Origin: Mercurialis annua
Taxonomy: Eukaryota; Streptophyta; Magnoliopsida; Malpighiales; Euphorbiaceae
NCBI RefSeq assembly: GCF_937616625.2
Contig: NC_065576.1
Span: 10,728,501 to 10,792,500 of the forward strand
Reading direction: 5' to 3'
Length of the DNA: 64,000 nucleotides
Below are positions 10,636 through 21,671 of this stretch, piece by piece (the stretch's first letter is position 1; each line of letters opens with the position of its first letter). A program made the position numbers and the translations under genes. The notes beneath the pieces were generated by a model. It saw only the letters and a program-made list of their open reading frames with translations, had not been told where the DNA came from and searched no databases.

Positions 10636-11606
10636 GGCTAATAATCACCCACGGCCCCTGACTTTAGGGGTACCTTACAACAAACCCCCTGATAAAAAAA
10701 AACGATCAGTAAACCCCCTGATCTTTGTGGCGGCGCCACCTAAACCCCCTAAGCCCCAAATATGACGAAAATACCCCTGGCGCAGTCTTTTTCAGTCAAC
10801 TGTCATACTTCAAAAAAAAAGGAAAAAAATCTGACGGCGCCACGTCAGCTGCCACGTCAGCAAAATTTCATAAAAAATTAAAACACCTAAAATACCCTCA
10901 TATTTAATTTAGAAAAAGACAAAAAAAAAATCAACCCGCTAACCATTTGATTAACCAAAATAATTAACCCAACCATCAATACCGCCGCAGCCCAACCACT
11001 GCCGGAAAATTTTCCGGTCACTGTCCTCGCCGGATCTGTTCCAAGAACAGATCCATCGTCGGATCTGTTCTTGGAACAGATCATCGCCGGATAACAGATC
11101 CGACGATGGATCTGTTCCAAAAACAGATCCGACGATGGATCTGTTTTTGGAACATATCCGGCGAGGATGGTGACCGGAAAATTTCCGGTCATCTCGGAGA
11201 AGATGACCGGAAAATTTTTCGGCGGTGGTCAGGTGACGGGTTGGTCGGGTAGCGGTGGTTGGGTCGTTTGTGGTTGGGTTGATTGAATGGTTTGGGTTTG
11301 ATAGAGTTGGGTTGTGTAATTTTATTATTTTTTAATTAAATATGGGGGTATTTTAGGTGTTTTAATTTTTTATGAAATTTTGCTGACGTGGCAGCTGACG
11401 TGGCGCCGTCAGATTTTTTTCCTTTTTTTTTGAAGTATGACAGTTGACTGAAAAAGACTGCGCCAGGGGTATTTTCGTCATATTTGGGGCTTAGGGGGTT
11501 TAGGTGGCGCCGCCACAAAGATCAGGGGGTTTACTGATCGTTTTTTTTATCAGGGGGTTTGTCGTAAGGTACCCCTAAAGTCAGGGGCCGTGGGTGATTA
11601 TTAGCC
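10636..11606. mobile_element. Mutator-like MITE, 971 bp, ~272-bp near-identical TIRs
   Basis: The arms 10636-10908 and 11334-11606 are near-perfect inverted copies; both encode the same 60-codon artefact ORF on opposite strands. It is flanked by tcatttta on both sides (10628-10635 and 11608-11615), an 8-bp target-site duplication, or 9 bp with one mismatch, which fits MULE/hAT-type insertion. The GC-rich centre carries a palindromic array (11002-11191). No transposase. Confidence 0.85.
11002..11191. repeat. Palindromic array GATCTGTTC/GAACAGATC
   Basis: The half-sites GATCTGTTC and GAACAGATC pair at 11033-11053, 11062-11082 and (with A-rich centre) 11109-11129, with a degraded copy near 11138. 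Outer palindromes CCGGAAAATTTTCCGG (11002-11017) and a near-copy at 11171-11191 bracket the array. Confidence 0.9.
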
Positions 11607-12335
11607 GTCATTTTACAACTCACTTAAAGTGAAATAAGCTATAGAGTTTAATACATAAACACCCTTAATACCTACTATTTTAAACCACCAGCCATATACG
11701 AGGCAAACTGATTTTTCCTAACATAATTATTATTGTTGTCAAACTCAAATCGGATTGGCCGGTTCATCTAAAAAACGGCTAGATTATCGGTTTAGACTGC
11801 ACTAATAACCTCTATATTTAAAGAAATGTTTTTATCTCATCGAACCGGTCGAGTAATTGTGGATTTTCAACGATTAAATCAGTAAATCCGGATCCATATC
11901 CAGCCGGTTAATAATCAAAATGCTGCACTTTTCTTTAATAAAAAAATTAGAATGCAACGCCTAGGGTTCGGTCACAGCCCCTTGCGTGTAGAGTACAAGA
12001 TGCATGCTACACCACCAAACTACTAGTTTTAACGAGTTTAACTTTTATTTAAATTATATATATATTTAAAACAAGTTGGTTTTCTATTTTCAATATATCT
12101 TATTATATAAATCATTTATTCTCATAAAATTATATTAATAATTATTTAATAAATTATTATTTTTAATTTTCGATTGAACCCCAGTTCCTTCTTTATCTTC
12201 TTTCTTCACCGGTTCTATGGCCATGTCGGTTTTGACAACATTAATAATTACGGAAAGATCGTTGGTAAACTGCTGATTTCTAGTAATATATATTGTATAC
12301 TGATTTTTAATCATTTATCGTATCAATAGAAGTTT
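11607..12335. other. Intergenic, no gene seen
   Basis: AT-rich; no ORF, repeat or RNA gene recognised. Confidence 0.4.
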
Positions 12336-12426
12336 CTAATTAGAAAAAGTAAGGAGGAATAGGAATGATATTATCTGGAACAACAAATGGAGTAATGCCG
12401 CTCAAATTGTGAGTAGAATCTTGAAG

Positions 12427-13365
12427 GAATAAAGGATCACTTTACCCCCCGAACTTGGCACAAAGTATTAAAACATTCAAATTAGCAAAATCGGATCACT
12501 TTTATTCTGAATTTGGCAAACCCGTTTCAAAAACACCCCTATGCTGATGTGGCACCCTAATTGGAGAGTGAGATTCTAATTTTACTCTAATTAACTCTAA
12601 TTAACTTAATCTAATTAAATATTTAACCTTAATTAATCTAATTTAATTAAATCTTTAATTTAAATTTTAAAAACGATAAATTCATTTGTTTTTTTACACC
12701 ACCACCACCGCCGCTATCCCTCTTCCTCCACCTCTAGCAACCACCACCCAAAATCCATCCACCACCGACCAAACCCAACAACAACCGCCCGAAACACCAC
12801 CCGCCACCCATCTGAGACGAACTGAGTTCGTCTCTCAGGAGAGACGAACTCAATTCGTCTTCAATACATCAACAAACCCAGATCTGGGTTCAAGAGTTCC
12901 CGTGTTTGTCTCTGTTAGAGACGAACCGTTCGTCTCTCACTGAGACGAACCGTTCGTCTCTGAAAGACGAACTCGGAAGCTGCCGGAAAAGATTTTCGGC
13001 AGTTGCTGATTATAATAAAAAAATTGAAATTATTCTGTAAAAATTACAAAAAGGTACATTATATTTTTAGTTAATATGATTTTGATATGTAAGGTTTTAA
13101 AATTAAATTGTTTTTTTAATTATTAGGGACTAATTTATACAATATTAAAAAAATTAGGATCATTTTAAACATTTCACCATTAAAAACCACATAGAAAAAA
13201 ACCAACTCTAAAACCAGAGAGTGTGCTTCACTATCTTAGGTGAGAGTGAGGAGGGGGGTTTTGTACCAAATTTGACAAGTTCATGGTAAAAGTGATCCTG
13301 TTTCGCTAATTTGGACGTTTTTGATACTTTGCGCCAAGTTCAGGGGGTAAAGTGATCCTTTGTTC
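12427..13365. mobile_element. Mutator-like MITE, 939 bp, 10-bp TSD
   Basis: Termini gaataaaggatcactttacc and its inverse (ggtaaagtgatcctttgttc) form TIRs of at least 100 bp. Flanked by aatcttgaag on both sides (12417-12426 and 13366-13375). Inserted in the LINE coding remnant. No transposase; the centre contains the palindromic array at 12814-12960. Confidence 0.9.
12814..12960. repeat. Palindromic array GAGACGAAC/GTTCGTCTC
   Basis: Perfect odd palindromes at 12814-12834 (half-site GAGACGAACT), 12918-12936 and 12942-12960 (GAGACGAAC-C-GTTCGTCTC), with an imperfect one at 12841-12860 and a half-site after 12964. All lie inside the MULE-like element. Confidence 0.9.
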
Positions 13366-13868
13366 AATCTTGAAGCCTGAAGATTTGCTAACTCAGCTAG
13401 AGGAAGAGGTTCTAGCTCGGGTTTGTCCAACGATGAGGAAGGTATGACGTGGAGAGATCCCCTGGAGAATTGGGTGAAAGCAAATGTCGATGCGATAGTT
13501 TTTCCGAAGCAGAATGGCATCGGTGTCTCCTGTTTTGTCAGAGACCATCAGGGCAGAATTATCCAAGCTAGGGCTGCTAGGTTCCAGGGTCTGTTCTCCC
13601 CTCGAAATGCAGAAATCATGGCTATTCGGGAGGCTCTCTCTCGGCTTCATGGTAGATCAAATGTTATTCTCGAATCCGACGCTCTGGAGATCATATCGGA
13701 TATTAGCAGCCTCTCAAAGGTGGAGTTGACTTAGGCATCGATAATTGTTGTTCTTTAGCTAACCAGCTACATAATATTTCTTTTGTTTTAGTAACACAAT
13801 CTGCAAATTCAGCTGCTCATTCGCTTGCGCAAGCAGCTCGTTCTATATCAGGTCATCAAGTGTGGTTT

Positions 13869-13995
13869 CACTACTAGAAAACTGCATTTTAGCAACAGAT
13901 TTTTCCGTCGCAAAAGGCTGAAATTCGTCAGTAAATTAAGTTTTCCGTTGGTAAAAGGCTAAAATCCGTCGGTAATTCTCTGTTTTCTAGTAGTG
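13869..13995. mobile_element. CACTA-type MITE, 127 bp
   Basis: Perfect termini CACTACTAGAAAAC and GTTTTCTAGTAGTG. 3-bp target-site duplication ttt (13866-13868 and 13996-13998), as expected for CACTA/EnSpm. Its removal restores the LINE reading frame across the site. Confidence 0.95.
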
Positions 13996-14075
13996 TTTGA
14001 TGACTTCCCTGCATTTCTTACGAATGTAACCGCTTTAGATTGATTTATCGAATATAGCCTCATTTTATCCTTAAA

Positions 14076-14538
14076 AATAATAATTAGAAAAAGTAAAAGT
14101 CAGTAAAATAATTTACATATTTTTATAAGAATTTTTCGATAATATTAAAAAATTATAAAAAAGAATCTACATGCTTTTATTAAACATTTTCTATTATTTA
14201 TATATAGTTTTAGAATTTATTAAATCTATTAAATTATTTACAAACATTACAAACTCTTTTTAATTCCAATTATAATCATATACTGAAAATTGCGTTTTGG
14301 ATTAAAATCGTAATATAAACGTTAAAATTGAATAAAGACACTGCCAAATATTTGGCTTTATTGGTCAAATAGCCTAAAATTAACTACTTAGTTAGTTAAG
14401 AGAAATTATATAATATTTAGTTTGGTGGAGTAGGAAAATAAAATACCTATACTCCAAACTATATATATATGGTGGTATTTAACAATATTTAAAGTGGTCT
14501 ATAAAGAAAACGCATAAAATTTAGAGATCGAAGAGGAA
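14076..14538. promoter_or_regulatory. Upstream region of the transporter gene
   Basis: Non-coding, AT-rich. TATA-like sequences occur at 14459-14470 (tatatatatat) and 14499-14506 (ctataaag). The latter is only about 35 bp before the ATG, so the transcription start is uncertain. Confidence 0.3.
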
Positions 14539-17223
14539 ATGGAGAGTGAACCCTATCTTCCACAACAATCACATGAATCAGCTGCCACCAAAGGCACTAC
14601 CTTTTCTAGAACTTGTTTTAATGGTGTTAATACCTTATCAGGTTACTTTTCTTTATTTCTCTTTTTTTTTTAATCTTTTGATGCTAAAATAAACATAGAC
14701 CAACGGGGATGGGTTCAAGTGTTAAGCGGATTGATATCGCTTAAGTAAGATTTCAGGTTCGAGTCTTGTGAATGCAAAAAATCCCCGCTGGCAGACTCAC
14801 CCACCATTCCGGATTAGTCAGGGCGAAACTTTGAAAACCGGATGGACAACCAAAATAAAAAAAAAACATAGAGCATTATTTTATTTACTATTTACTTTTG
14901 CAGGAGTAGGAATATTATCCGTTCCGTATGCACTTTCTCAAGGAGGATGGCTGAGCTTAATTCTCGTATTTGTTGTAGCAATTTTGTGTTGGTACACAGG
15001 AATACTACTAAGAAGATGTATGGATGAAGATGATACAATCAAAAGCTATCCCGACATAGGAAGAAAAGCTTTCGGACATAAAGGAAGAATTTTAGTATCG
15101 GTTTTCATGTACGTCGAACTATATTTAGTAGCAGTAGAGTTTTTGATTTTAGAAGGTGACAATCTAAACAAGTTATTTCCGGACGTGATGAGTTTCAAAT
15201 TTGGTGAAGTTGAAGTCGGAGGTAAACAAGGGTTCATTCTGCTAACTGCGCTTGTGATATTGCCAACAACATGGCTGCGAAGTTTAGGCATGCTGGCTTA
15301 TCTCTCTGCTGGTGGTGTTTTGGCTTCTGTTGTGTTGGTTGGTTGTGTTCTTTGGGTTGGTGTTGTTGATGGTGTTGGATTTAATGAGGGAGATGTTCTC
15401 TTCAATTGGGGTGGCTTGCCTACTGCTATAAGTTTGATTACCTTTTGTTACTGTGGCCATGTGGTTTTCCCTACTTTGTACCATTCCATGCAAGATAAAA
15501 CTCAATTTTCTAAGGTACCATTCCATGCAAGATAGTTCTGTTTTAGTAGTTCCCCCAAAGTTACGGTGTCTAACTCGCACGCTTCAAACTTAAAATGAAT
15601 CAAAAAAAAAAAGACAAAATTTAATTTGAAATTTTTGTGCTTTTCATTATTTTTTTTACTTTGTCTCTAAGCGTTTTTGTTCTTTAGTTGGTCTTTTATT
15701 TTTTTTATTTTGTATAGTATTTAAAATATTATATTTAATCAATACAATACATGTATAAACAAAGTTACAAAATAAGCAATGTAATAATTAAATTGGTTAA
15801 TTAATCAGTACTAAACTAATTAATTAACCGATTATTAACAAAAACAATAAAACAAGAGTTGCAGCCTAAGATAAGAGATTGCAGGAATTTCCTGCTCTCC
15901 GGTCAGCAGCAAATTTCTGTTCTATAAAAAATATAGTAAAGTTGTTAGTTCGAGTGTTTTCAAGTTTTGCTTTTGAAATTTTGATATTTTATAACTATTT
16001 TAAAAAAAAATTGCTTCATAATTTTTCGTTTCAGCATCTTTGGTTTTGAAAATAATTTTAAACCTTAAAACATTATATTTATAATTATTCTTGTATATAT
16101 AGTAATTATTATTTGAGTAAATTACTCTGAGCCCTCCACATATATTATAATTTATAACTTGGTCTCTCATGTTTAAAAATTAAATTATATATCCATCCAT
16201 TTTTTGTGTCAATTAACTTCTTTTTTTCAAACTGGTGTTAATTAACTTAGTCAAAGGATTAAGAAAAAAAAATCAATTCAATCTTTAAATTTATAATATG
16301 TTTAAATAAAACTCAAATTATTATGAGGTTTCGTGACTAACGGCTTCAATTTAATTTTTAATATTTTAATTTTTTGAAAAATATCTTTTTATTATGGAGA
16401 AAAAAATAAAAAGTAAAAATTAAAACAAATTGAATTTATTAGATTATTAAATTTCACAAATTTATAATCTTTATTTATATTTGTATCAAAAACATGTTTA
16501 AAGACTAAATTGAAATTTAAGTTTTTTCAGTTAAATTTTTTGACTCAGTTTTAACACCAAAAATAGACGGAGAGATTAATTTGTTGACAAAACAAAAGTG
16601 TAAGATTATATTGTTGTTTCCTGCTTCAACAGTTCTCATTTTAACGTATCTATTTTACTGAATACTAAAATTTATTATCATCTAATTTTGTTTTCATGTT
16701 TCATTTGCAGGTTTTACTAGTATGCTTTGTCACAAGCACCCTCACTTACGGATCAATGGCAGTTATAGGATACCTAATGTATGGAGAAAATTTAAAGTCT
16801 CAAGTGACCTTAAACCTCCCTACAACAAAAATTAGCACACAAATAGCAATATATACTACTCTAATAAATCCATTTACCAAATATGCGCTCGTCATTTCTC
16901 CAATTTCTAAAGCTATTGAGGACAAATTTCATCTCGACAATAGACGATATCTCAGTATTCTACTGAGAACTTCGATTATGATCACCACATTAGTTGTCGC
17001 ATCCACCATTCCGTTCTTTGCCTATGTAATGGCTTTTATTGGAGCTTTCTTGAGTGTCACGGTTTCTATGTTATTACCGTGCCTTTGCTATCTGAAGATT
17101 AACAAAGCTGCTAGAAATTTAGGGTTTGAGCTTGTGGTGATAGTGGGGATATTGATTTCGGGGTCTTTTACTGCTGTTGTAGGTACATACATATCTCTTA
17201 AGCAAATAATAACTCATTTGTAA
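14539..17223 (+). CDS. AVT1-like vacuolar amino-acid transporter (AAAP family)
   Basis: Predicted proton-coupled amino-acid carrier of the AAAP superfamily, AVT1 subgroup, typically in the tonoplast. Exons 14539-14641, 14904-15514 and 16711-17223 (GT-AG) total 1227 nt, 408 aa. Exon 1 encodes a 34-residue N-terminus ending FNGVNTLS, and exon 2 continues GVGILSVPYALSQGGW, the hallmark first membrane segment of the family. About ten further hydrophobic helices follow, including SAGGVLASVVLVGCVLWV, CYCGHVVFPTLYHSM and a final VVIVGILISGSFTAVVGTY. The joined frame is intact. Intron 1 carries a SINE; intron 2 (about 1.2 kb) is AT-rich. A truncated duplicate of exon 3 and the 3' flank lies at 22170-25500. 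The substrate cannot be read from sequence. Confidence 0.9.
14700..14863 (+). mobile_element. tRNA-derived SINE in intron 1
   Basis: It carries a B-box-like ggttcgagtc (14756-14765), the SINE-typical cccaccattccggattagtc block and an A-rich tail. Flanked by aaacataga on both sides (14691-14699 and 14864-14872), a target-site duplication made by LINE machinery. It ends only about 40 nt before the exon 2 acceptor. Confidence 0.85.
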
Positions 17224-17322
17224 AAAAAATAGATGCGATGGCTAGATTCATTGTAATAATTCTGTAATAGCAATAAAGTTCTTTTACAATAATACATTTC
17301 CTTACTAGCCATCCTGGGATAA
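17224..17322. other. 3' flank of the transporter gene
   Basis: Contains aataaagttc at 17272, a possible polyadenylation signal about 50 nt after the stop. The segment is partly conserved in the pseudogene copy after 25471. Confidence 0.4.
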
Positions 17323-17717
17323 ATATTTTTTAGATCACTGAAGTATAGTGTTTTTAAAAAACGGTTACCAAATTATAAAAAGTTACAAAATAGTTATCAA
17401 ACTACATTATGTTTACAAAACGGTCACCAAACTATAAAAAGTTACAATATGGTTATCGAACTATTGTTTTTTTACAACGATTACCAACCTGTTTTTTTTT
17501 TTAGAAAAAGGTTATCTTACTATACATATTTTCTTGTCCATGTCATCAATATGGTAACCCGTTTGTATAAAAATAATACTCGAATAACCGTTTTGTAACT
17601 TTTTATAGTTTGATAACCGTTTTGTGAAAAGACTACAAATCAGTAACTATTTTATGACTTTTTATAATTCGGTAACCATTAAGTAAAAATACTCTAGTTC
17701 AGTGACCTAAACAATAT
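17323..17717. mobile_element. MITE with long TIRs, repeated ggttacc motifs
   Basis: Left end atattttttagatcactgaa and right end ttcagtgacctaaacaatat are inverse. Internal phrases (cggttaccaaattataaaaa, aaactataaaaagttac) recur in tandem in each arm and in inverse between arms. Confidence 0.75.
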
Positions 17718-18299
17718 ATAACCCAGCCATTATAATATGACGAAATCACATAAAAAAAAAATACTCAATTTAGTCTTTTTTCATTTATATGCAATATTTA
17801 AAAATAGAACAAAATTTTCCCGCTGCCTTCCTATAACGAATTGACTAATATTTCTATCTAGTTCTTGATTGATTATTCAGTTTCGTTCAAGAACTGAATT
17901 TGATATTTAATCAAGTTTTGTTACGCATTCAAAATCAATCACGTGGGACATTGAAAAACTCTTTTTCCCATCTCATAAACTCTATAAACTGTACTGTTCC
18001 AAAATTTCTAACTAAAGAAATGAATAGGCTAGCTAGCAATATCAACAGACGAATACTTAGTTCACCGCAATTGGGAGAGTAATTTTTATGTTTCTAATTT
18101 TGCATAAATGGACCAAATAAAGAAAAACACAATCCAGTTTATCGATATCCCTCGGCAGAATTTAAAATTCATTCCATCCCATTGTTTCTAGAATTTGCAA
18201 TTGCATCCTGAAAAAATAAAAAATTATAGTTAAACGAATAAATATAAATAAAATATCATGTATAAAAATTATATATTTTAACATAATCTCATATTTTTT
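17718..18299. other. Intergenic, no supported gene
   Basis: An open frame at 17900-18082 has no recognisable domain. Otherwise AT-rich. Confidence 0.4.
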
Positions 18300-18730
18300 G
18301 CTCTTGATGTGGTGAAGTAGAAACTAGTTCTCACATTATTTTGTATTGTGGTTATGCTTGGGATTTTTGGAATTGGATATTCGCAAAAAATTGGTATTCT
18401 TTGGATTACTCCATTATCTGCTCATCATTTTTATTGTTTCTGAATGGATTGTGCTCTCAGAGAATACAAGGAGTTTGGGGGGTTAATTTGGTTTTTTAGC
18501 GTTTTGTAATTATGAAAAGGAATGAATAAGAGATATTTTATGGGTGAGTCTATTCGGATTGAATTTTTGGCTTTCTTGGTTATTAGCAAAGCGGTTTTGT
18601 TTTATAATTCTTTTCATCCCCATTTTCCTTTTTCGGGTCTCGATATTTATAGATGTTAAGATTGCTTTGTAAGGTACTTTTAATTTTTACTTATTATTTT
18701 TTTTGCCTTTCAGTACTTGTGGTTGAGCTA
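18300..18730 (+). pseudogene. LINE 3' fragment (zf-RVT region)
   Basis: Reads as the zinc-binding reverse-transcriptase tail of plant LINEs: CGEVETSSHIILYCGYAWDF with the C..C...H...C pattern, followed by sequence with frameshifts and stops and an AT-rich 3' end. Non-functional. Confidence 0.65.
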
Positions 18731-18959
18731 ATAAACAAGCATTTATCCAAAAAAATAATAGTTAAAAAAGATAAGTATATGAAAAATTATTTTGATTAAA
18801 AAATGTACAAACAAAATCATTCTGTAAATTTTCAGTCATCTCTTGAGAAGTAATGAGATCTGCAGATAAAAATCTTCCGCTCGATTCCTTCGAATAAATA
18901 TAAATATCTCATTTTTGTAAGACGTCAATCAATAGCTTTAGTTTTTATTCCTTTTGCTC
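18731..18959. other. Junction between a LINE fragment and LTR-like sequence
   Basis: AT-rich; no feature recognised. Confidence 0.3.
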
Positions 18960-19880
18960 TCAACTGAAAGAGGATCATTATTGTTCTTGATGTTCATACT
19001 TTATTTCCAGATTTTTGGGATTGAAACCCCTTTTTAATGCAAGTTTATTATTGGGATCTTCATTTTTTTCGTTCATGCTTTTAATACCCATTCTACTTAA
19101 GGTAATCATCCTACTCTTTAATATGCTTAGTAATTATTGATTAGTGACTAATGCTTGTTTAGTTATGGGTAGCTAAACCCCTAGTCTACAGGTTGTTATG
19201 ACTGCCTTCTATGATTACTAGATGATTGGTTAGGATTGTATGGGTTAGGATTTTGTTATGTTTATTAATCTTAATGCCTAGATTAATTTGATCATTTAAT
19301 CTTTAATTAGTGTTTGATTCATGAGGGTGAAAGTTAATCAAATAGACCTAGTTAAGCATAAGCTTAAGACCTAAATGCGTGATAGTGATTTAGAGATTTA
19401 GCGGTTGTTTGAGCTTGCAGACTAATCAGATTGATTGGTGTAGTCGACATCCAATTGCGCGGGAGTGAGTTGGATTTTGACTTATCAATCAATTGTCGAT
19501 TCTTCGTCTTCCGGCTCGAGATAGGTGATTTGGATACTTTAGAATGGCTTGACCCGAACCAATACTCGTATACCCGATATTTCTACATAATAATTGATTT
19601 GGTATGATTACCAACTCTTAGGCGCCTTTAATTATTGTTTTAAACCTTTAATCAATTAGTTGTTCAATTGTAGTTTGTTTTATAACTTAATCGTTGCTTG
19701 CTATAGTTCAGTTCCGTAGTTGTTAATGGAAAAACCTTTTGCTCATTGCTAAACGAATTGGAGTTCAAAATCGTATTTCACTCACCTTAAACCTCTCGTT
19801 TTTGTGGATTCGACCTCGACTTATCGAGCATTACAAGTTGGTGTTTTTAACCAACAACTACATTCAGCAAATTTGTAGAT
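18960..19880 (+). mobile_element. Diverged LTR-like copy, + orientation
   Basis: Related in inverse orientation to the solo LTR at 20242-21666. Shared blocks include attcgacctcgacttatcgag against ttcaacctcgacttgtcgag, and cgtagttgttaatgg / ttcttaatgcctag. It likely ends near aaccaaca (19860). The left boundary is not clear. Confidence 0.55.
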
Positions 19881-20010
19881 GAGTAATATTTGGCCTAAAA
19901 AACTTTACTACAGAGAGAATATGAATATGGAAACAGTCTTCAAGCATGCTTTGCTAGCATATCCAAGTTGAATGCGCAAAGATTTCTGAAACCAAGTCCA
20001 CCGCACTTAA
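19881..20010 (-). pseudogene. LINE fragment (downstream of RT), minus strand
   Basis: The minus strand encodes KCGGLGFRNLCAFNLDMLAK, the conserved GGLGFR block of plant LINEs, followed after a stop by KVF and AKYYSS. It probably belongs to the same LINE as the RT fragment at 21672-22165, with the middle lost and LTRs inserted between. Confidence 0.75.
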
Positions 20011-20024
20011 AGAGTATTACACTT

Positions 20025-20240
20025 AAGGGGGAGATTGTTTAATATTAAATGTGATATAAATCTCACATTGAAAAGTTATGAGTAGAATGTGGAACATATT
20101 ATAAGTGTAATGGACTACCTAACCCATTGCCTTAGGGTTTTAGGTTTGATGTGGTGCGCAAGTCGCAACTCACGGTTATGTGGTTCCTATTATAGGCCTC
20201 ATGAATGTATTCTCCTATACATTGCGCTCCTTCTGAACCA
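20025..20240 (+). mobile_element. Short LTR with preceding polypurine tract
   Basis: Polypurine tract aagggggaga (20025-20034), then tgtttaatattaaatgtgat, the layout of a copia or TRIM 3' LTR. The LTR is about 200 bp and ends around ctgaacca. No coding region remains. Confidence 0.55.
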
Positions 20241-20241
20241 A

Positions 20242-21666
20242 TGTTAGAGAATTTTCACTCACTAACTTGTAGTACTCGACAAGTCGAGGTTGAACCCACA
20301 AGGACAAGGGGTTTAAAATGAACGAACACGGATCTTGAATTCCAATTCGGAAAGCAACAAACGATTGATTTGGATTTATAACTACGGACTAATAATAAGG
20401 TAAACAATAATTAATCTATCAATAACAACCAAACAAACAACTATTTAACTTAAAGATTTAAACAATAATAAAGGTAAGTTCAAGGGTTGCTAGCTTAAAT
20501 TGGTAATATCTTAGAGTCGGGATTGTTGAATGGCGCCGGTTTTGGGTCAAGCTATTCGAAAGTCCTAAGTTCCGCTCTCTCGAGTCTAAAACTAGGAAAA
20601 TTGCAATGAACTAATCAACCGATAACTAAATTGCCCTAGCATAATTAGTTATCGACTAAACTAGCAAATTACAATTAATCAAGCAAACTTAAAAGACCAC
20701 CTATTCCCTAAACCTCCCTCGCGTGATTAGGTCCTAGGTTCATGACTAATCAATTCCGTCTAATTAGTTGACCCTCGCCTAATTAATTAGACCAAAATCC
20801 TAGGTTAATAGATCACACTAACCTAGGCATTAAGAACATATAGCCACAACAAACACAAGCCAATCACAACCCCAATCCCAATCAACTAACAACCTAAATT
20901 AACAACCCCCAAATAAAGAGTTTAGCCAACCATATTTACTCTAACATTAATCACAAGGGAATAACTAATAAGCATAATGGAAATAGGATAGATTACCTTA
21001 ATTGGAAAGTAGAACACTAACATAAATAAGATAATGAAGATTGAATCATAAAAGCTTGCATTAAAGAGGGTATAAATCCCAAAATCTGGAAATGTATCAA
21101 GAACACTAAAACTAGAAATATTCTCTAGAGCAAAAGGAAATTCTCTCTACTTTTTAGTTGATTCTTACAATAATGAGGTAATGACCTAAAAATAGAGATA
21201 AGAGGGTTTATATAGTACTTCCCCAAAAAGGAAATAAAAGACATCCTATTACATGGGTGTTTGGCCAAATAAGGAAGTGGGCTTAAGTCTTGATTCTTCA
21301 AAATTCGAAATCTGAGCCCATCAATTAACCCTTGTCTCGATCGAGACACTCATTAAAAGAGTGTGTCTCGATCGAGACACTAGTAGCTCAGAAGCTACTG
21401 CCTAAAATCTTGGCCTTGTCTCAATTGAGACACTTCCTTTTGTGCCTGTCTCGATCGAGACAAGCTTCTGGCTTCTCGAAGGTTTCGTTTCTTCGCTTTC
21501 TTGACGATTCTTTCGCTTCCTTTAGCCAAAACCGCTCTAAAACACTCAAATGCCTTGAAAAGGTAAAGCACGTAATAAGGTACTCAAATCATCTCAAAAC
21601 ACTATGAAAATAGCATAAAAGTGCTTTTAGAACACCCTAGTAGATAGGAGTATTTTACTCCTATCA
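20242..21666 (-). mobile_element. Solo LTR, 1425 bp, TSD accaa
   Basis: Bounded by TG...CA (on the minus strand it starts TGATAGGAGTAAAATACTCC and ends TCTCTAACA). Flanked by a perfect 5-bp duplication accaa at 20237-20241 and 21667-21671. No internal region, so it formed by LTR-LTR recombination. The 5' part holds four copies of a 16-bp palindrome (21333-21462). Short ORFs inside are incidental. Confidence 0.9.
21333..21462. repeat. Palindromic array TGTCTCGATCGAGACA
   Basis: Perfect 16-bp palindromes at 21333-21348, 21364-21379, 21417-21432 (variant with a CAATTG centre, TGTCTCAATTGAGACA) and 21447-21462. They sit 205-334 bp from the 5' end of the minus-oriented LTR, that is, in U3. Confidence 0.95.
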
Positions 21667-21671
21667 ACCAA

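Larger units (their letters stand above)
12336..14075 (+). pseudogene. LINE 3' end (RNase H domain), nested insertions
   Basis: Remnant of the C-terminus of a plant L1-type LINE polyprotein. Before the first insertion the sequence reads RNDIIWNNKWSNAAQIVSR. After it comes an RNase H-like domain: NWVKANVDA, SCFVRDHQGRIIQARAA, NAEIMAIREAL and NVILESDAL, showing the D-E-D acidic residues of the fold. A frameshift near 13725 moves the rest to another frame, ending NSAAHSLAQAARS. After the CACTA MITE at 13869-13995 the frame resumes with FDDFPAFLTNVTALD and a stop at about 14043. It was broken by a MULE-like element (12427-13365), a CACTA MITE and at least one frameshift. Confidence 0.85.

Noticed and set aside
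10725..11518. Two identical 60-aa ORFs on opposite strands as a gene pair
   Set aside because: They are the two arms of the MULE-like inverted repeat; no start context or domain.
16120..16625. Possible MITE in transporter intron 2
   Set aside because: Weak inverse similarity (ttaacacc / ggtgttaatt blocks) but no clear termini or TSD.
17900..18082. 60-aa ORF as a small gene
   Set aside because: No domain, no promoter or splice context, flanked by a MITE and LINE fragments.
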